Below, piece after piece: positions 1 to 10,200 of a stretch of DNA of 30,878 nucleotides. The notes under the pieces were generated by a model. That model saw only the letters and a program-made list of their open reading frames with translations. It was not told the origin of the DNA and made no database searches. Made by a program: the position numbers and the translations under genes. Position 1 is the first letter of the stretch; the number at the start of each line of letters is the position of its first letter. Origin of the DNA: Welwitschia mirabilis (Eukaryota; Gnetophyta; Gnetopsida; Welwitschiales); NCBI GenBank assembly GCA_051453625.1, contig JBOZIK010000001.1, positions 91,040,215 to 91,071,092 on the forward strand, given 5' to 3'.

Positions 1-251
1 ACTCATTAACATCTTTGCCTTTCCCAATAATTTCGTAATGACAAGTTCATAGTAATGACTAATGACTAATGAAGTAACGAGTAATGAAAAGTTAGAATTT
101 TTGACAAACATAGTTGTATGTTTCATTAATATTTAATAAGGTGTATTCTAACACTTGTTTAATGTTTAGAAATGCTCTATGCCTTATCTGAATGCATAAA
201 AAATCCTTTTTCTTTCAAAAAGTATATGAAAACCCAAACTCTTTTGGCCTT

Positions 252-335
252 CTCGAGTTTACGCCGAGTTTGCCGAGTTTGGCAAATGAGTCCGAGTCCA
301 GGGTAGCCAAACGAGTCTGGTGCCGAGTTCGAGTT
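252..335. repeat. CGAGTTTGCCGAGTTTG motif cluster
   Basis: A GC-richer patch inside AT-rich sequence holds about six overlapping variants of CCGAGTTTG or CGAGTCC: the pattern is CGAGTTT, CCGAGTTT, CCGAGTTTGG, CCGAGTCC, CGAGTCTGG, CCGAGTTCGAGTTT. Spacing is irregular at about 9-20 bp. It could be the end of a transposon or a degenerate minisatellite. No function is implied by what can be seen. Confidence 0.5.
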
Positions 336-347
336 TCACAGCCATGG

Positions 348-525
348 TTGAAACTAAGTTGCAAAATGAAATTAACTACTAGAGTAACAAAAAATTTGAT
401 GATTATCCTGTTAAATGTGAGTGACAATGAATGTAAATGAAATGCAAACAAAAATAGACAAAGTAAGGAGAACAAAACAATTGAAACTAAGTTGCAAAAT
501 GAAATTAACTGCCAGAATAACAAAC
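348..525. repeat. 133-bp-spaced direct repeat pair
   Basis: A stretch of about 45 bp beginning TTGAAACTAAGTTGCAAAAT at 348 recurs at 481 with only a few differences near its 3' end. The offset is 133 bp. It is either a partial tandem duplication or two short ends of a repeat. Confidence 0.7.
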
Positions 526-1050
526 CTTACAGGAATTTTGAAACTCTAGAAAATGTTGACAAATAAAAAGTGCAAAGAATTGTCTGAAAAACATAACAAT
601 TTTTGAAGGCAACATCAAGCAAAATAGCTTTCATTAATAATTCATCGTTACATAGTGTCCATGCATTCCACAAACTTTTGAAAATGTTCATAGCATAAGA
701 ACATTTGTGTTTTTAGGTGATTGTATAGAATAACAAATAGGATTTAGAGGGAGTTAGGTGCACTTAGCGTTCGGGTGGAAGAGAATAAGCATAGGATGCT
801 GTAGGAAGGATTTGGTTCTTTGAGTGGAAAAAATGTGGGAATTGGATGCCATAATTAGATATCTGAAAAATACTTAGTTATTACTTCCTTTCCATTTATT
901 TGTTTTACCCCCAAAATGAGGGTTTTATTAGTGTATTTAAAGACCAATTTAGAGTTTATTACATTGACATCTGTCAAAACGTGATTACTCTTTTGAGCTA
1001 AAGCTTCGCTAACGTTTGGGCTTTGATATTTTATTTTCTTTTATTATATA

Positions 1051-1119
1051 CACGCTTTCTTCTTTTTCTTTTTCTCTTCTTCTTTCTTTCTTTCCTTCCT
1101 TTTTGTTTTTCTGTTTTTT
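1051..1119. repeat. Pyrimidine-rich simple tract (CTTT/TTTC)
   Basis: About 70 bases are almost only C and T, with TTTC, TTCC and TTTTT words. It directly precedes the GATATC units at 1122. It is low-complexity sequence and accounts for the reading frames on both strands here. Confidence 0.8.
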
Positions 1120-1121
1120 TT

Positions 1122-1157
1122 GGAGATATCAAGCCCCACGGGGATATCAAGCCCATA
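1122..1157 (-). repeat. Two 18-bp GATATC units (family E), minus orientation
   Basis: Read on the - strand this is two copies of GGGCTTGATATCCCC, with GATATC cores at 1125 and 1143, 18 bp apart. The same unit with the same 18-bp period is found on the + strand at 3060-3128, and a variant at 28186-28250. I infer a third, short or truncated copy of one repeat family. Confidence 0.6.
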
Positions 1158-1159
1158 GA

Positions 1160-2640
1160 AGGATTTGGATGGGAATGATGGGATTTTCAGAAGCTGGTGT
1201 GACTTAGGGAGTGGAAGAGGGACTTGTGGCCAATGAGGCATGAGTTATGATACCACATTTGTTTAGGGACATCAAATTTTCATCTTTTGAGTATAGTACT
1301 AGGGTGGATCAAAGTTATTATTAGTCCGAGGGAGAAACTATGTGTGTACCATAAGGAAGCAAATAAATAGCAAGAACAAGCTTTAAAAAGACGAAGGATA
1401 AATGTGTGGAAATAGTTTTGATGTGAATGATCTATAAAGATAAATGAGAACAATACTAGTTAGAAAATTAGTTTTTTGATACCAAATAGTTATTGAAATA
1501 ATACCAGGAAAGCTAATATTGATTGAAATTAACTAATGTGGTGTAGGACAAGATAACACCACTATTTGTGATTGGTTACATAAATTGTTGTATCGGTTCT
1601 GCACTAACTAATAACTCTTAACATTTCTCTCATTTTATGTTTTCTTATAGAGTTATTTGTTCTTCCTTTGCATCATTGCCTTGAATTTCTTCTAGTTGTA
1701 GTCTTTCATAGAACTCTTGTAAACTTTGGAAATGGAAGGGTCTCAATGAAGCCATTTATTGTGTTTTGTTCTGACTTGATGTATACAAGATTGGTCATAT
1801 TATCACTTACATCTTTGGACATGGCATGTGGAGCTTTATTAATATTTTCAATTCTTACTGTGTTAGGTTCTGTGCTGCACTTGTTGCTACATTATTATCA
1901 TAGCATAGTGGAATGGATGCCTTGATTTTGATTCATGCCCCAAAGAATATCTTTTAATTAGAGGATTTCATTTATGATTTCATCTATGACACAATACTTT
2001 ACCTTCATACTGGACCTAGAAAACCCTGTCTTGTCTCTTATTGAAGCAAAACATGAGTGACTTTCCAATAAATATTGCATATCCTATACCATATCTCCGT
2101 TTAATGGGATCTTGTATGTAGTCTTAGTTTGTATGTGTTGTTATCTTCATGAAATAGTTATAGAATGCCAATCCTAATGTTGAGCTATTGTTAGTATTTC
2201 ATAATTTGAATCATTGTCTTTGGATGAGTCATATAGGGCTTTTCTAGATGCACAGATCATATGTCAATGGTTTACTAAATATTTTATCATGTTTGCATAG
2301 GTATTGCCATTTTTCAAAGATCCATCTACATTGTGTGACATCAACCTCTTCATGTTTTGTTTGATATAGCTCTATTTCTAGGTGTAAGGTATGCAATTGG
2401 GCTTAGCACCTTCTAAGGCATATCTCTAGAAAAATTTCAAGAAGATACTTTGGCTATGCAATTTTTTAGCCCACTATATAACACTGATGTTTGCAAAATA
2501 GTTTTCTCTTAAGGTTCTCAAGTTCTTGAATGAATGGATAAGTTGAAATTTAGGTAAAATGAGTTTTACAGCTTTAGTTTCATTGTAGGTAAGGCTGATT
2601 AAAGGCTTGGATGATGATGAATAGTCAAGATATCATTAGA
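1160..2640. other. Unannotated AT-rich sequence
   Basis: I see no conserved coding segment, RNA gene or clear repeat boundary. An 85-codon open frame at 1668-1925 is hydrophobic, resembles no family I know and has no supporting splice context, so it is not called. Confidence 0.4.
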
Positions 2641-2654
2641 TTCTCAAATGAAGG

Positions 2655-2830
2655 CTTACGGGGTTGTTTCTAATGAAATTTAGGGTTTGAGGGGATCTAC
2701 CACCTATGAAAGATGTGGTAGGCTAGCACAATTAGGGCTTTTTAAGGCATTTGGGTATTCATATAGCTATTTTGGGCATTTGGATGCCCTCCTTGGGGTG
2801 GGTGGACGCTCAGGATGAGAGAATTGCTAA
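2655..2830 (+). repeat. Dispersed repeat family F, copy 1
   Basis: The segment runs from a leader (TTTAGGGTTTGAGGGGATCTACC) through GGTAGG to GGGCATTTGGATGCCC and ends near a GTGGACGC string. The same order of blocks is seen at 21060-21245: leader, ACCTACCGCCTGTCAAAATATG, GATAGG, GGCATTTGCGCATCC, TTTTGGGCATT, ATGGACGCCCC. A weaker copy lies at 13510-13700. Shared order with heavy divergence points to old copies of one transposable element, possibly an LTR. Confidence 0.5.
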
Positions 2831-3009
2831 GTGTTAGGATTTTGATGGTTTTCGGCTAAAATAAGGTTTTTTATGGTAAATAGGATATAATAGGTATACT
2901 TTCAAATTTTGATGTCTAAATAAACGTGGCATTCTAAGTCATGCTTTAGTGACCATAAGCCTCCTTACCATCTCTCAAGTTCCATCAAATCCCTCTGCCC
3001 TACCCAACC

Positions 3010-3031
3010 TAAGAAGAAGAAGAAGAAGAAG
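3010..3031. repeat. (AAG)n microsatellite
   Basis: About seven AAG units lie inside the family E repeat. The equivalent position of the copy at 28080 has an AAAGAAAGAAGAAAAG purine tract instead. Confidence 0.85.
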
Positions 3032-3059
3032 ACCTTTATCTCCAATTGAATCCTGCTAT

Positions 3060-3128
3060 GGGTTTGATATCTTTCTCAGGCTTAATATCCCCTTCGGGCT
3101 TGATACTTGCCCATGGGCTTGATATCCC
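3060..3128 (+). repeat. Four tandem 18-bp GGGCTTGATATCC units
   Basis: Units begin at 3060, 3078, 3096 and 3115, so the period is 18-19 bp. The core TTGATATC varies to TTAATATC and TTGATACT. It lies roughly 100 bp upstream of a TATA-like box at about 3232, which would fit a U3 regulatory array if family E is an LTR. Confidence 0.65.
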
Positions 3129-3260
3129 TAATAAAGAGGGCAAAAAGATAAAGCCCACAAATTAGCAAAACCATAACCCTAAGGGCTATCAAATTTTGAA
3201 AATTGCAGACAACCAACGGACCCTAAACGGGTCTATAAATATTCTAATTAGACCCTCATT

Positions 3261-4260
3261 TAGGATTTTTTGTTTTTTTCTAGTCTTCAAATTCTATAAT
3301 AACCATTCGTCCAATATACAAGCAAATAATCATTTCCCAAACCGTTTTTCCTACCCAAGCTGAAACATCTTTGGGATTCTCCCCAACACCATTACCCAAT
3401 ACTGAAGCGTTCATCCAATCATTCGAAAACATTTAGGACAATCATTCTACAAATAAATTCAAATAGTTGGGCACGTGTGGGCCCTTTGTTAATTGAAAGA
3501 GCTGTTCTCTTCATTGCAATTTTTCATTTTGCTGTAATTTCCAATGTTCCTACATTTTTGCAAATTTTAGAAAAAGCTTTGTAAGTATTTGCTCTTGCAA
3601 TTTATTTTCTATTTCTGCTTTATGGTTCTGTTGTTTTTATTTGAACAACATAAACTGTAACACCCTTTCGCCTTTATCAACTTAGCCAAATGAAATCAAT
3701 CACTATCATAAAAACCCAAATTTCACACATTTTGTAAAACCCTAGGCAGGATTTCTCTCCTAGGGGTAGGATTATTTACCTTTGTAATAGGGACATGACA
3801 AGGGAATGTGGTCACCAACACATGGCTTATGATGCTAAATCATTAAGTAAATCAAAATTGACCTCAGAAATTATATGGTTGGCTTCAAATGAAAACCTCC
3901 TAGGAGAATGCATATGATCATATATACTATCATGCTTACATGTTTCTCCTTTGGAGAGGCATGAAGTTGTATAAACCTTACATTGTGCTTCCATTTAGCA
4001 TTATTAAGAGTGTCTTTAAGGCAATTTTGCTTTAATAAACCTCTATAGAAAGATGAACTTCATTATAAATCATGTATTGCTTGGTCAAAGGATCTCTTTT
4101 CTACAAGAATCTTGGTGAAAAAGATGATCTAGATAAGTAGAGCCTGATATAACTTTGGAGACGTATTCTGCTTTCTTAATTACCTAAACAATGTTTCACA
4201 ACAAAATGCTCATAAATCATGACAGAGAAGACAAAACCAAAATTTAACAAATGGATACCT
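3261..4260. other. Unannotated sequence between repeat E and hAT remnant
   Basis: No conserved coding segment was recognised on either strand. The part next to 4260 may be further decayed downstream sequence of the hAT transposase on the - strand, but I cannot align it to the family with confidence. Confidence 0.35.
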
Positions 4261-4261
4261 T

Positions 4262-4740
4262 TCTAATCAATGGGATTTTGAAGTTTCTTCTATAAGAAGA
4301 TCAATACAATAAGCAAAGCAAGGTGTCTGGTGAAGATGGAGGTAAAATTTCATTAAGATCCTCTCAACAAGGTTGTAGGTAATTACAATCTCTCTGATAA
4401 CAGATGATAAATGAATGCATACAATGTTAAAACAAGGAATATAATAAAAGTTCTGTAAGAAATGACTAGATGTGAACACTAGATGGTGTACAAAATTACA
4501 GATCATACTTCGAAAACATTTTGTGCTCCTATCTTATCAACAATGTATCTTATTTCTTGAAGCAAAAACTTTCAATTCTTTATATTCTGTAATGCATTTA
4601 ACAGATTTAAGGAACATGTTTCCTTTAATAGAGGCAACCATAAACTTTAAACGGGATCTGTCATCTTTGAGAGTCCATCTGTCACAAAGAATATTGCACC
4701 CATATTTTTCCAATATTTTTCTATGCATTGCCATCATGTA
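4262..4740 (-). pseudogene. Decayed hAT-type (DUF659) transposase fragment
   Basis: Two minus-strand segments match the conserved middle of plant hAT-like proteins with a DUF659 domain. The first, 4737-4537, carries KYGCNILCDRW followed by FMVASIKGNMFLKSV, equivalent to the family's GC-x-DGWTD and NF-V-S--GT-FLKSVDAS blocks. The second, about 4330-4267, carries TPCFAYCIDLLIEE, equivalent to TPCAAHCIDLMLEDI. Between them lie a stop, at least one frameshift and about 130 bp of extra sequence. The family is a cut-and-paste DNA transposase or a domesticated relative. No BED finger or C-terminal hAT dimerisation domain was seen, so this is a fragment. I am fairly sure of the family and sure that it is not functional. 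Confidence 0.75.
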
Positions 4741-5052
4741 CTAATCGTAAAGGATGGACATCGTTATCTAAGAATATGGCAGATCCTTGAAATTGCTAGG
4801 CCTTCAGCTTGAACTTGTGTCATAGGTGCACCAAAACTTTAGGCTAGCAAAAACATCTAAAGGTAAAGCTTGCCAATACCAAAATTGCACAAGGATTTCT
4901 CAAGCCCTCATGTTTACCTCCTTGGCATGCATGCTGTTTTCTTTTGTTTATTGTGTGCCTAAACTGTGTCTAGGAGGATGAAGATCAACAAGCCTTTAAT
5001 GAGTTGGATGATAATAAGTAATTTATTCCTTTAGATGTATATAAGAAACCTG
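4741..5052. other. Unannotated sequence flanking Copia-1
   Basis: Nothing recognisable. It may include more of the decayed hAT element on the - strand upstream of its conserved block. Confidence 0.35.
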
Positions 5053-5057
5053 AGAAT
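5053..5057. repeat. Target-site duplication AGAAT (left)
   Basis: AGAAT precedes the left end of Copia-1 and is repeated exactly at 8031-8035 after the right end. Five bases is the usual Copia duplication length. This match is what fixed the LTR boundary at 5058, although the left LTR terminus reads TA rather than TG. Confidence 0.7.
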
Positions 5058-5483
5058 TATTGAAACAAATGACAACAAAAGTAAATACATACAAAGATTT
5101 GCATGGTAAAACCCTCAAATGTTGAGGGAACATCCATGGGAGACAATGCTGAGCTATTAAATAAAGCCTAGGAATGGAGCTTGAAAAGGGCTTCAAATTT
5201 CAGCTTTCACTCCCTTATAGCAATCATTGCTCAAAGCCAAATGCTATTCCATTCAACTTGATGCAAAATACAACCACTAGAACAGCTTAAAGAGATGCAG
5301 AGGGGGACTTTCTAGAATATCTTACAACCATCCTCTTTAGTCATAACTTTTGGTTAACTCCTACATAGCTATACCTTGTAGCCTCAATGTGATTTATAAT
5401 ATAATTCACCTTTTGCACCTTTAAAAAAGGTCAACATTAAAGATAACATTCCAAAGGGAATAATTTGACTCTGCATTGTAATA
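5058..5483 (-). repeat. Copia-1 3' LTR
   Basis: About 426 bp that align along their whole length with 7603-8030. Shared blocks include CAAAAGTAAA, AACATCCATGGGA, AAGGGCTTCAA, CAACTTGATGCAAAA, ACTTTCTAGAA, TTTTGGTTAA and GTGATTTATA. It is the 3' LTR because the polypurine tract lies beside its high-coordinate end. Confidence 0.8.
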
Positions 5484-7450
5484 ATCTCCCACTTGAAGAC
5501 AAATTGATAGTCTTCAAAGCTTAACCAATTCTTTTTTTTAAGTCCAAAGCTATAGATGTATGAATCATGCTTTCTTCCATCTACTCCTTTAGTTAAGAAG
5601 TCTACCAAGTTGTGATTGGTGCCAAATTTTTCAACTTGTAATTTCTTTGCCTCCAAGATGTCTCTAATGAAGTGGTACTTGACATCAATGTGCTTTGTCC
5701 CTACATGATATGAAACATTTTTGGCCAAGTGAATTGCACTTTGGCTGTCATAGTATACAATGTATTTGGCTTATGAAAGGCCAAACCTCTCGAGAATGTG
5801 TCTCAACAAAATTATTTCCTTGGCTGTCTCTACTAAAGCAATATATTTAGTTTCTATTGTAGACAAAACTATATCACCACAAATTGTGAAAAAACTATCA
5901 TATTGTAGACTCTTTGCAATCCTTGCAACCAACAAAAATAGCATTAACAGACCCAACAAATTTTAGATATAAGCCCCCAAAGCATAAGGAGGCATGTTGA
6001 GTTTCCTTCACATACAATAGGCCCCCTTTGACAGCTCCTTAATGAGCTCTAGGATTTTCCATATTATCTAGAAACAACTCCCATTGCATAGGCAATGCTT
6101 GATTTAGTGCATATTATGACATATGTCAAGCTTCCAATAGTTGATGAATAAGACATTGCCTTCGTATCTTACTTGCCCCTATTAGAGCTAGGACAATCCT
6201 TCTTGGACAAATTAGGCTGACCTACTAGAGGTGTAGAAACAGGATCATAATTGAACATGTTAATCCTTTCCAATACTTTCGCAATATAATTTGTTTGATT
6301 TAACTAGCGCTTCCTGTTCTTCCTATTTGTTTCCATCGTTACTCCAAGGATTTTCTTCCCCTTACCAAGATTTTTTGTAAAAATTTCTTCACCATTTTGC
6401 TTTTCAACTTGCTTATCTCAAAGGGGTGATTTTTTGCAATTAAGACATTATCCAGATAGAGCAAGAAAATAGTGATTATCCCTGTAGAATTCTACCTAAG
6501 TAGGCAAAACGATCAGCTTGACATTTCAAACACTTTCATTGTAAGACAAGTGTTAAAACTTTTTATGCCAGCATCTAGGAGCCTATTTTAGAACATGAAT
6601 GCTTCTCTTCAATCTACAAACAAGGTTTTCATCACCTTGAAAACCTTCAAGTTGCATCATGCAAATTTCTTTCTCCAAATCAGAATTGAAAAAATGCAAT
6701 TTTGATGTCTAAGTGCTCTAATTCAAGATCCATGCAAACAACCATTGCCAAGCTAACTCAAATAGAAGTATGCTGAACAATAAGAGAAAAATTTTCATTG
6801 AAATTGATATCAACCATATGGGCTTTGTATGTTTTCTCTCCATTTGCTTCCTCTTTTAATATGTATGTCCATCTACTCTGTAAGGCTTTCTTTTTAGGTG
6901 GTAGAGGAGCCAGTTCCCTAGTCTAGTTCTACAACACAGACTCTACTACTTTGTTCATGGCTTGTAACCATCTTTCTGCGTTTGAATAACTAATGGCTTC
7001 TTTGTATGATTTAGGTTCTCTTGCATAAGTGTACAAAATGTAGTTTGAAGAAGATGCAGATGGAGGGCTAGTCTACCTTGTAGAATGTCTAACCTCATGA
7101 GGAGGGGTTTGACAACTTCTTCTTTTTCATCCTATTTGGCTTTGGGTTTATGAGGCATGTACTTATCATTTTTTCTCCTTCTTTAGAAGGCTGCTCTTTC
7201 TTTTCCTCTTCTATGTGATACAGATTGTCACAGACTTATGCAGGGTGCTATGATCATTATCTCCCTTGTTCCCCATGCTTTCTTGTGGTCTGTAAAATAT
7301 AACCTTCTCAATGAAGACCATCTCTCTTGATCTAACCGCTTTCTCTTCCAAAGGATCTTGTTGTCTATAGCTATGGTCGTTTCCACCATATCTAAGAAAG
7401 ATGCACTTCCTTGTATGTTCTGCTAGCTTGGAAGTATTATTGAATCAAGC
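5384..7450 (-). pseudogene. Copia-1 pol remnant (integrase tail, RT, RNase H)
   Basis: Reading down from 7450 on the - strand, the first block is the integrase C-terminal segment (RKCIFLRYGGNDHSYRQQDP, about 7410-7340, and VIFYRPQESMGNKGDND, about 7305-7255). Reverse transcriptase follows at about 6900-6000, with WTYILKEE, MVVCMDLELEHLDIK, CRLKRSIHVLK, LGVTMETNR and the YSS-IGSLTYVI block. The active-site box at 6458-6447 reads YLDN where the family has YVDD. RNase H follows: STIETKYIALVETAKEIILL at about 5870-5810 and KHIDVKYHFIRDILE from about 5695. At least ten stops or frame changes break it. The protein would copy the element's RNA into DNA; here it is dead. Confidence 0.9.
5484..5495 (-). 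other. Copia-1 polypurine tract
   Basis: On the - strand this reads GTGGGAGAT, directly before the left LTR. It is the place where plus-strand DNA synthesis starts in LTR retrotransposons, and it sets the element's orientation as minus. Confidence 0.75.
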
Positions 7451-7588
7451 ATAAGCCTCACATTCAAGTATCGTAAGGTGTGAGTAAGAAGTAGAGCTCC
7501 CACTGCAATGGGTCTCTAGAATTTTGCCATCCAGACCACCATGTGGAGACATAGCTCCTATATCCAAGCTCTTTAATCCACAAAACCA

Positions 7589-7600
7589 CCATTCATACCA
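7589..7600 (-). other. Copia-1 primer-binding site
   Basis: On the - strand this reads TGGTATGAATGG, two bases inside the right LTR. The usual plant Copia site complementary to initiator methionine tRNA is TGGTATCAGAGC, so the first six bases match and the rest has drifted. Confidence 0.65.
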
Positions 7601-7602
7601 GT

Positions 7603-8030
7603 TTTTTAAAAAAAATACAGCAAAAGTAAACACACATAGAGATTTACATGATAAAATGTTCAAATGCTAAGGGAAACATCCATGGGAAATAGTGCATAAC
7701 ACTTATTGAGAAATTAGGCTTAGAAATAAAGCCTGAAAAGGGCTTCAAGCTTCAACTTTCAATCTTTCAAATGAATCACTCCTCAAAACCAACTGTCATT
7801 CCATATAACTTGATGCAAAACACAACCTGAAATAGAGAATAAATAAATGCAAGGCAGAACTTTCTAGAACACCCTAAACCCATTCCCTTTAATCGTAGGT
7901 TTTGGTTAAACCCCACCTAACTATACTTGTTAACCTTAAGGTGATTTATAGTATAATTTACTTTTTACAACTAAGGATCCATATTAAATTTAAGATTACA
8001 AAGGTAATAATTTGGCTTCACATTCTAACA
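7603..8030 (-). repeat. Copia-1 5' LTR
   Basis: About 428 bp, collinear with the left LTR. On the - strand it starts TGTTAGAATG, a canonical TG terminus. It is followed outside by the AGAAT target duplication. Confidence 0.8.
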
Positions 8031-8035
8031 AGAAT

Positions 8036-9060
8036 GAGGGATAAAAGGATCATTGGTATGACTTGGGGGAGGACCATGACTAGTAATTTGAGTGCCATGA
8101 CTATTGGCAACTCCTTAACTTTATTCCTGACGCATCATGTGTTTATATCAATGTATCAGCAATGCCCTAACTCAAGGCATTATTATTCTAGCCTCAGATA
8201 AACCATGATCTCTTAAACTAGCTACCATTTCCATTTGCCTTTGAGTCAACATGTTAGTAAGTTCCCTAGTTTTTTTTCCTTTTGGTTCCTTTCTACTTTC
8301 CAAGTATATACACCGTTTGTTTAATGGGAAGGCAATATACTGTTGGTCCTCGTAGAAGGTCATGGCTAGGAAAACAAATAATATTGTGGTTCATCCAACT
8401 CACACCTCCGTTGTATCCTACTTTGCAGTGTTTGAGGTAATGATAATCTTTTGGATTTGGTTGAGCACGGTGAGCCCAAGTGGGATAACATTTCATGAGG
8501 ATTGATGAACAATCAAAGATAAAGATTGAAACCTACAACAAAATTAAAAGTTTTTTAGATATGTTCATGATTGAGAAAGTGTATGAAATTATGAATACCA
8601 TAAAATGGTAAACCCTAAACCCATTAGGGTTTACAATTTTCTAGTGTACATAAAAATTTAAACCCTAACTATTAAATAGAAATAAAAATTGACATTTGAA
8701 ATAATCAAATAAATATACACATATAATATACAATGAAATTTGAATGTCAAGTAAATTCATTTTGTAATCTGTAATACAGCAAGTGTAAATGTATAATAGA
8801 TAGATTAAAGAAAATCTTGAATTTAGAAACTAAGATTAACATACTTTTTCACTGCTAGTCTTCTACAAATGAAATTGTGTGTTGCAGAGTGCAAATAAAG
8901 GAAATAAAATAAGACTAAAGGAAGATATAAGATCAAAATCAAAGAACGCAAAGTTGAGATTGAATGAACATGTTCAGCATAGGAAAGATCTGTTTCTGCT
9001 GTGCATTGTTATATTCCAATTTTTTACAGTTTTAATAGTTGCACAACTAATTTCTTTATT
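8036..9060. other. Unannotated sequence with decayed reading frames
   Basis: Overlapping minus-strand frames of 63 and 67 codons at 8172-8496 share a broken stretch that may be one decayed protein, but it matches no family I can name. A plus-strand frame at 7902-8201 starts inside the Copia-1 LTR and is not credible. The rest (8500-9060) is very AT-rich with no visible gene. Confidence 0.4.
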
Positions 9061-9076
9061 TTTTTCATTTGAGAGG

Positions 9077-9149
9077 TGACTAATCGCCCTCTCATCAGCG
9101 AGTGAGTAGTCATCCATTACTCACAAGCTGACTACTCACCACTTAGTCA
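9077..9149. repeat. Nested inverted repeat (hairpin)
   Basis: GTGAGTAGTCA (9102-9112) and TGACTACTCAC (9129-9139) are exact 11-bp inverted copies with a 16-base loop. Outside them TGACTAA (9077-9083) and TTAGTCA (9143-9149) form a second inverted pair. It may be a short foldback element or a decayed transposon end. It lies about 1.05 kb upstream of the reductase coding start. Confidence 0.7.
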
Positions 9150-10200
9150 ATCATTGGTCTCATGAAATCCAACCAAAGAATCTTCTTAAGGAAGCCCATC
9201 TGATATATTTCCTGAAGGGAAACATGACGTGGATGAGATATGCAGAGTATATACTTATGCTCTCAACATGAGGAATTGCATTGCATAAAGATTCAAGGAA
9301 CAAAGTTCACGATCCTAGCCTGTGAGGGTTTGAAGTTTAGTTAAAGGAACTTGGACTATGAGAGTAAGGAACTTGGACTCTGAGAGTTAGGCTGTGGTCA
9401 TTAGGAAATTAGTTATGAGAACTAACTTTGTGTTTTTGTATAATTCATTGTTGTGATTAGTTAAGATCCTTGATTTCTTAAGATCCTTGATTTGTTGAGG
9501 ACATGTCCATTCATTGTGATTTATTAACTATGTAATTTCTCTTTATCACTCATGCATTTCATTCTTGTGCTAGTTCATTTTGTGAATTTGATCAATTGTG
9601 AGCGCAACTGTGAGAGATATAATATTAAACTTCGCTCTTGCATAAATACTATTATTTGATATGAATCTACCTGTGCTGTTTACCTTTTGCTTCACTATTT
9701 TCAAAGAAATCATTTCAAGAGAAAAAGCTGGATAGAGTTTTATAATATTCAACTTTCTTCTATCTGAAAGAGGAAACCCTTGGTAAGGCCCATTTACCAT
9801 TGTTTGCAACAAAGATATATTTTTAGACTTCATGCGATCTTTCATTGCTTACAAGCAAAACATCAATATTCTAGTCTACTGTTTCCATTTCTCTCTGCAA
9901 GTACATGGAATGTCTTTATTTAGGATGTTCTGTTGTTCTCTTGTTCAATTTTGTTAGCTATAAGATTAATAAATGACTTATGTACCCTGGAAGCAGAAAT
10001 TTTCAAACGTATGCCATTTATCTGTCTAATACACAATACACAAAAATATTTAAGCAAAATTTTGAAGTTCTCAAATGTCTCTGGAAGTTATTGAAAGCTT
10101 CTCTCTCCTTCCAGACTTTCAGTAAAATATAAGGGCTTGCAAATATGTCATTTGCTTTGAGTATGTGTGCTTTTACTCATTCATTAGAACTCCTATTAAC
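9150..10200 (+). promoter_or_regulatory. Upstream region of reductase gene (no defined promoter)
   Basis: This is the 1 kb before the first supported coding exon. It contains two short tandem duplications: a 22-bp unit starting GGAACTTGGACT at 9346 and 9368, and an 18-bp unit AAGATCCTTGATTT near 9464-9495. I could not place a TATA box or transcription start with confidence. A 5' non-coding exon could lie here. Confidence 0.3.

Larger units (their letters stand above)
1..1015. other. AT-rich intergenic sequence with short repeats
   Basis: No gene is recognisable here. The reading frames of 82 and 102 codons that overlap around 192-523 lie on opposite strands, match no family I know and cross the direct repeat described separately, so I do not call them genes. 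The first 110 bases contain several copies of a TAATGACTAATGA-like string. The rest is AT-rich sequence without splice-bordered coding segments. Confidence 0.5.
2925..3260 (+). repeat. LTR-like repeat family E, copy 1
   Basis: This block starts near GTCATGCTTTAGTGACCATAAGCC, runs through an (AAG)n tract and four tandem GGGCTTGATATCC-like units, then CAAAAAGATAAAGCCC and CAAAACCATAACC, and ends after a TATA-like CTATAAATATTC. At 28080-28440 the same order recurs: GTCATGCCCTGACTACCATAAGCCC, units of GGGCTTGAAT, a purine tract, GAAGCCCAATAATAAACCTAACC and CTTAAATACC. I infer an LTR-type element; ends were not determined. Confidence 0.5.
5058..8030 (-). mobile_element. Copia-1: deleted Ty1/Copia retrotransposon with both LTRs
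   Basis: A complete insertion of about 3 kb on the - strand. Two LTR copies (5058-5483 and 7603-8030) flank an internal region that begins with a primer-binding site (7600-7589) and ends with a polypurine tract next to the left LTR. The 5-bp string AGAAT lies immediately outside both ends (5053-5057 and 8031-8035), a target-site duplication. The internal region goes from the primer site almost directly into the C-terminal end of integrase, then reverse transcriptase and RNase H; gag, protease and the integrase core are missing. Stops and frameshifts are numerous, so it cannot supply its own proteins. The LTRs differ at many positions, so the insertion is old. Confidence 0.85.

Noticed and set aside
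192-523. Opposed open frames of 82 and 102 codons
   Set aside because: They overlap on opposite strands, cross a direct repeat and resemble no protein family.
8172-8496. Overlapping minus-strand frames as a conserved protein
   Set aside because: The frames are broken and I could not match them to any family.
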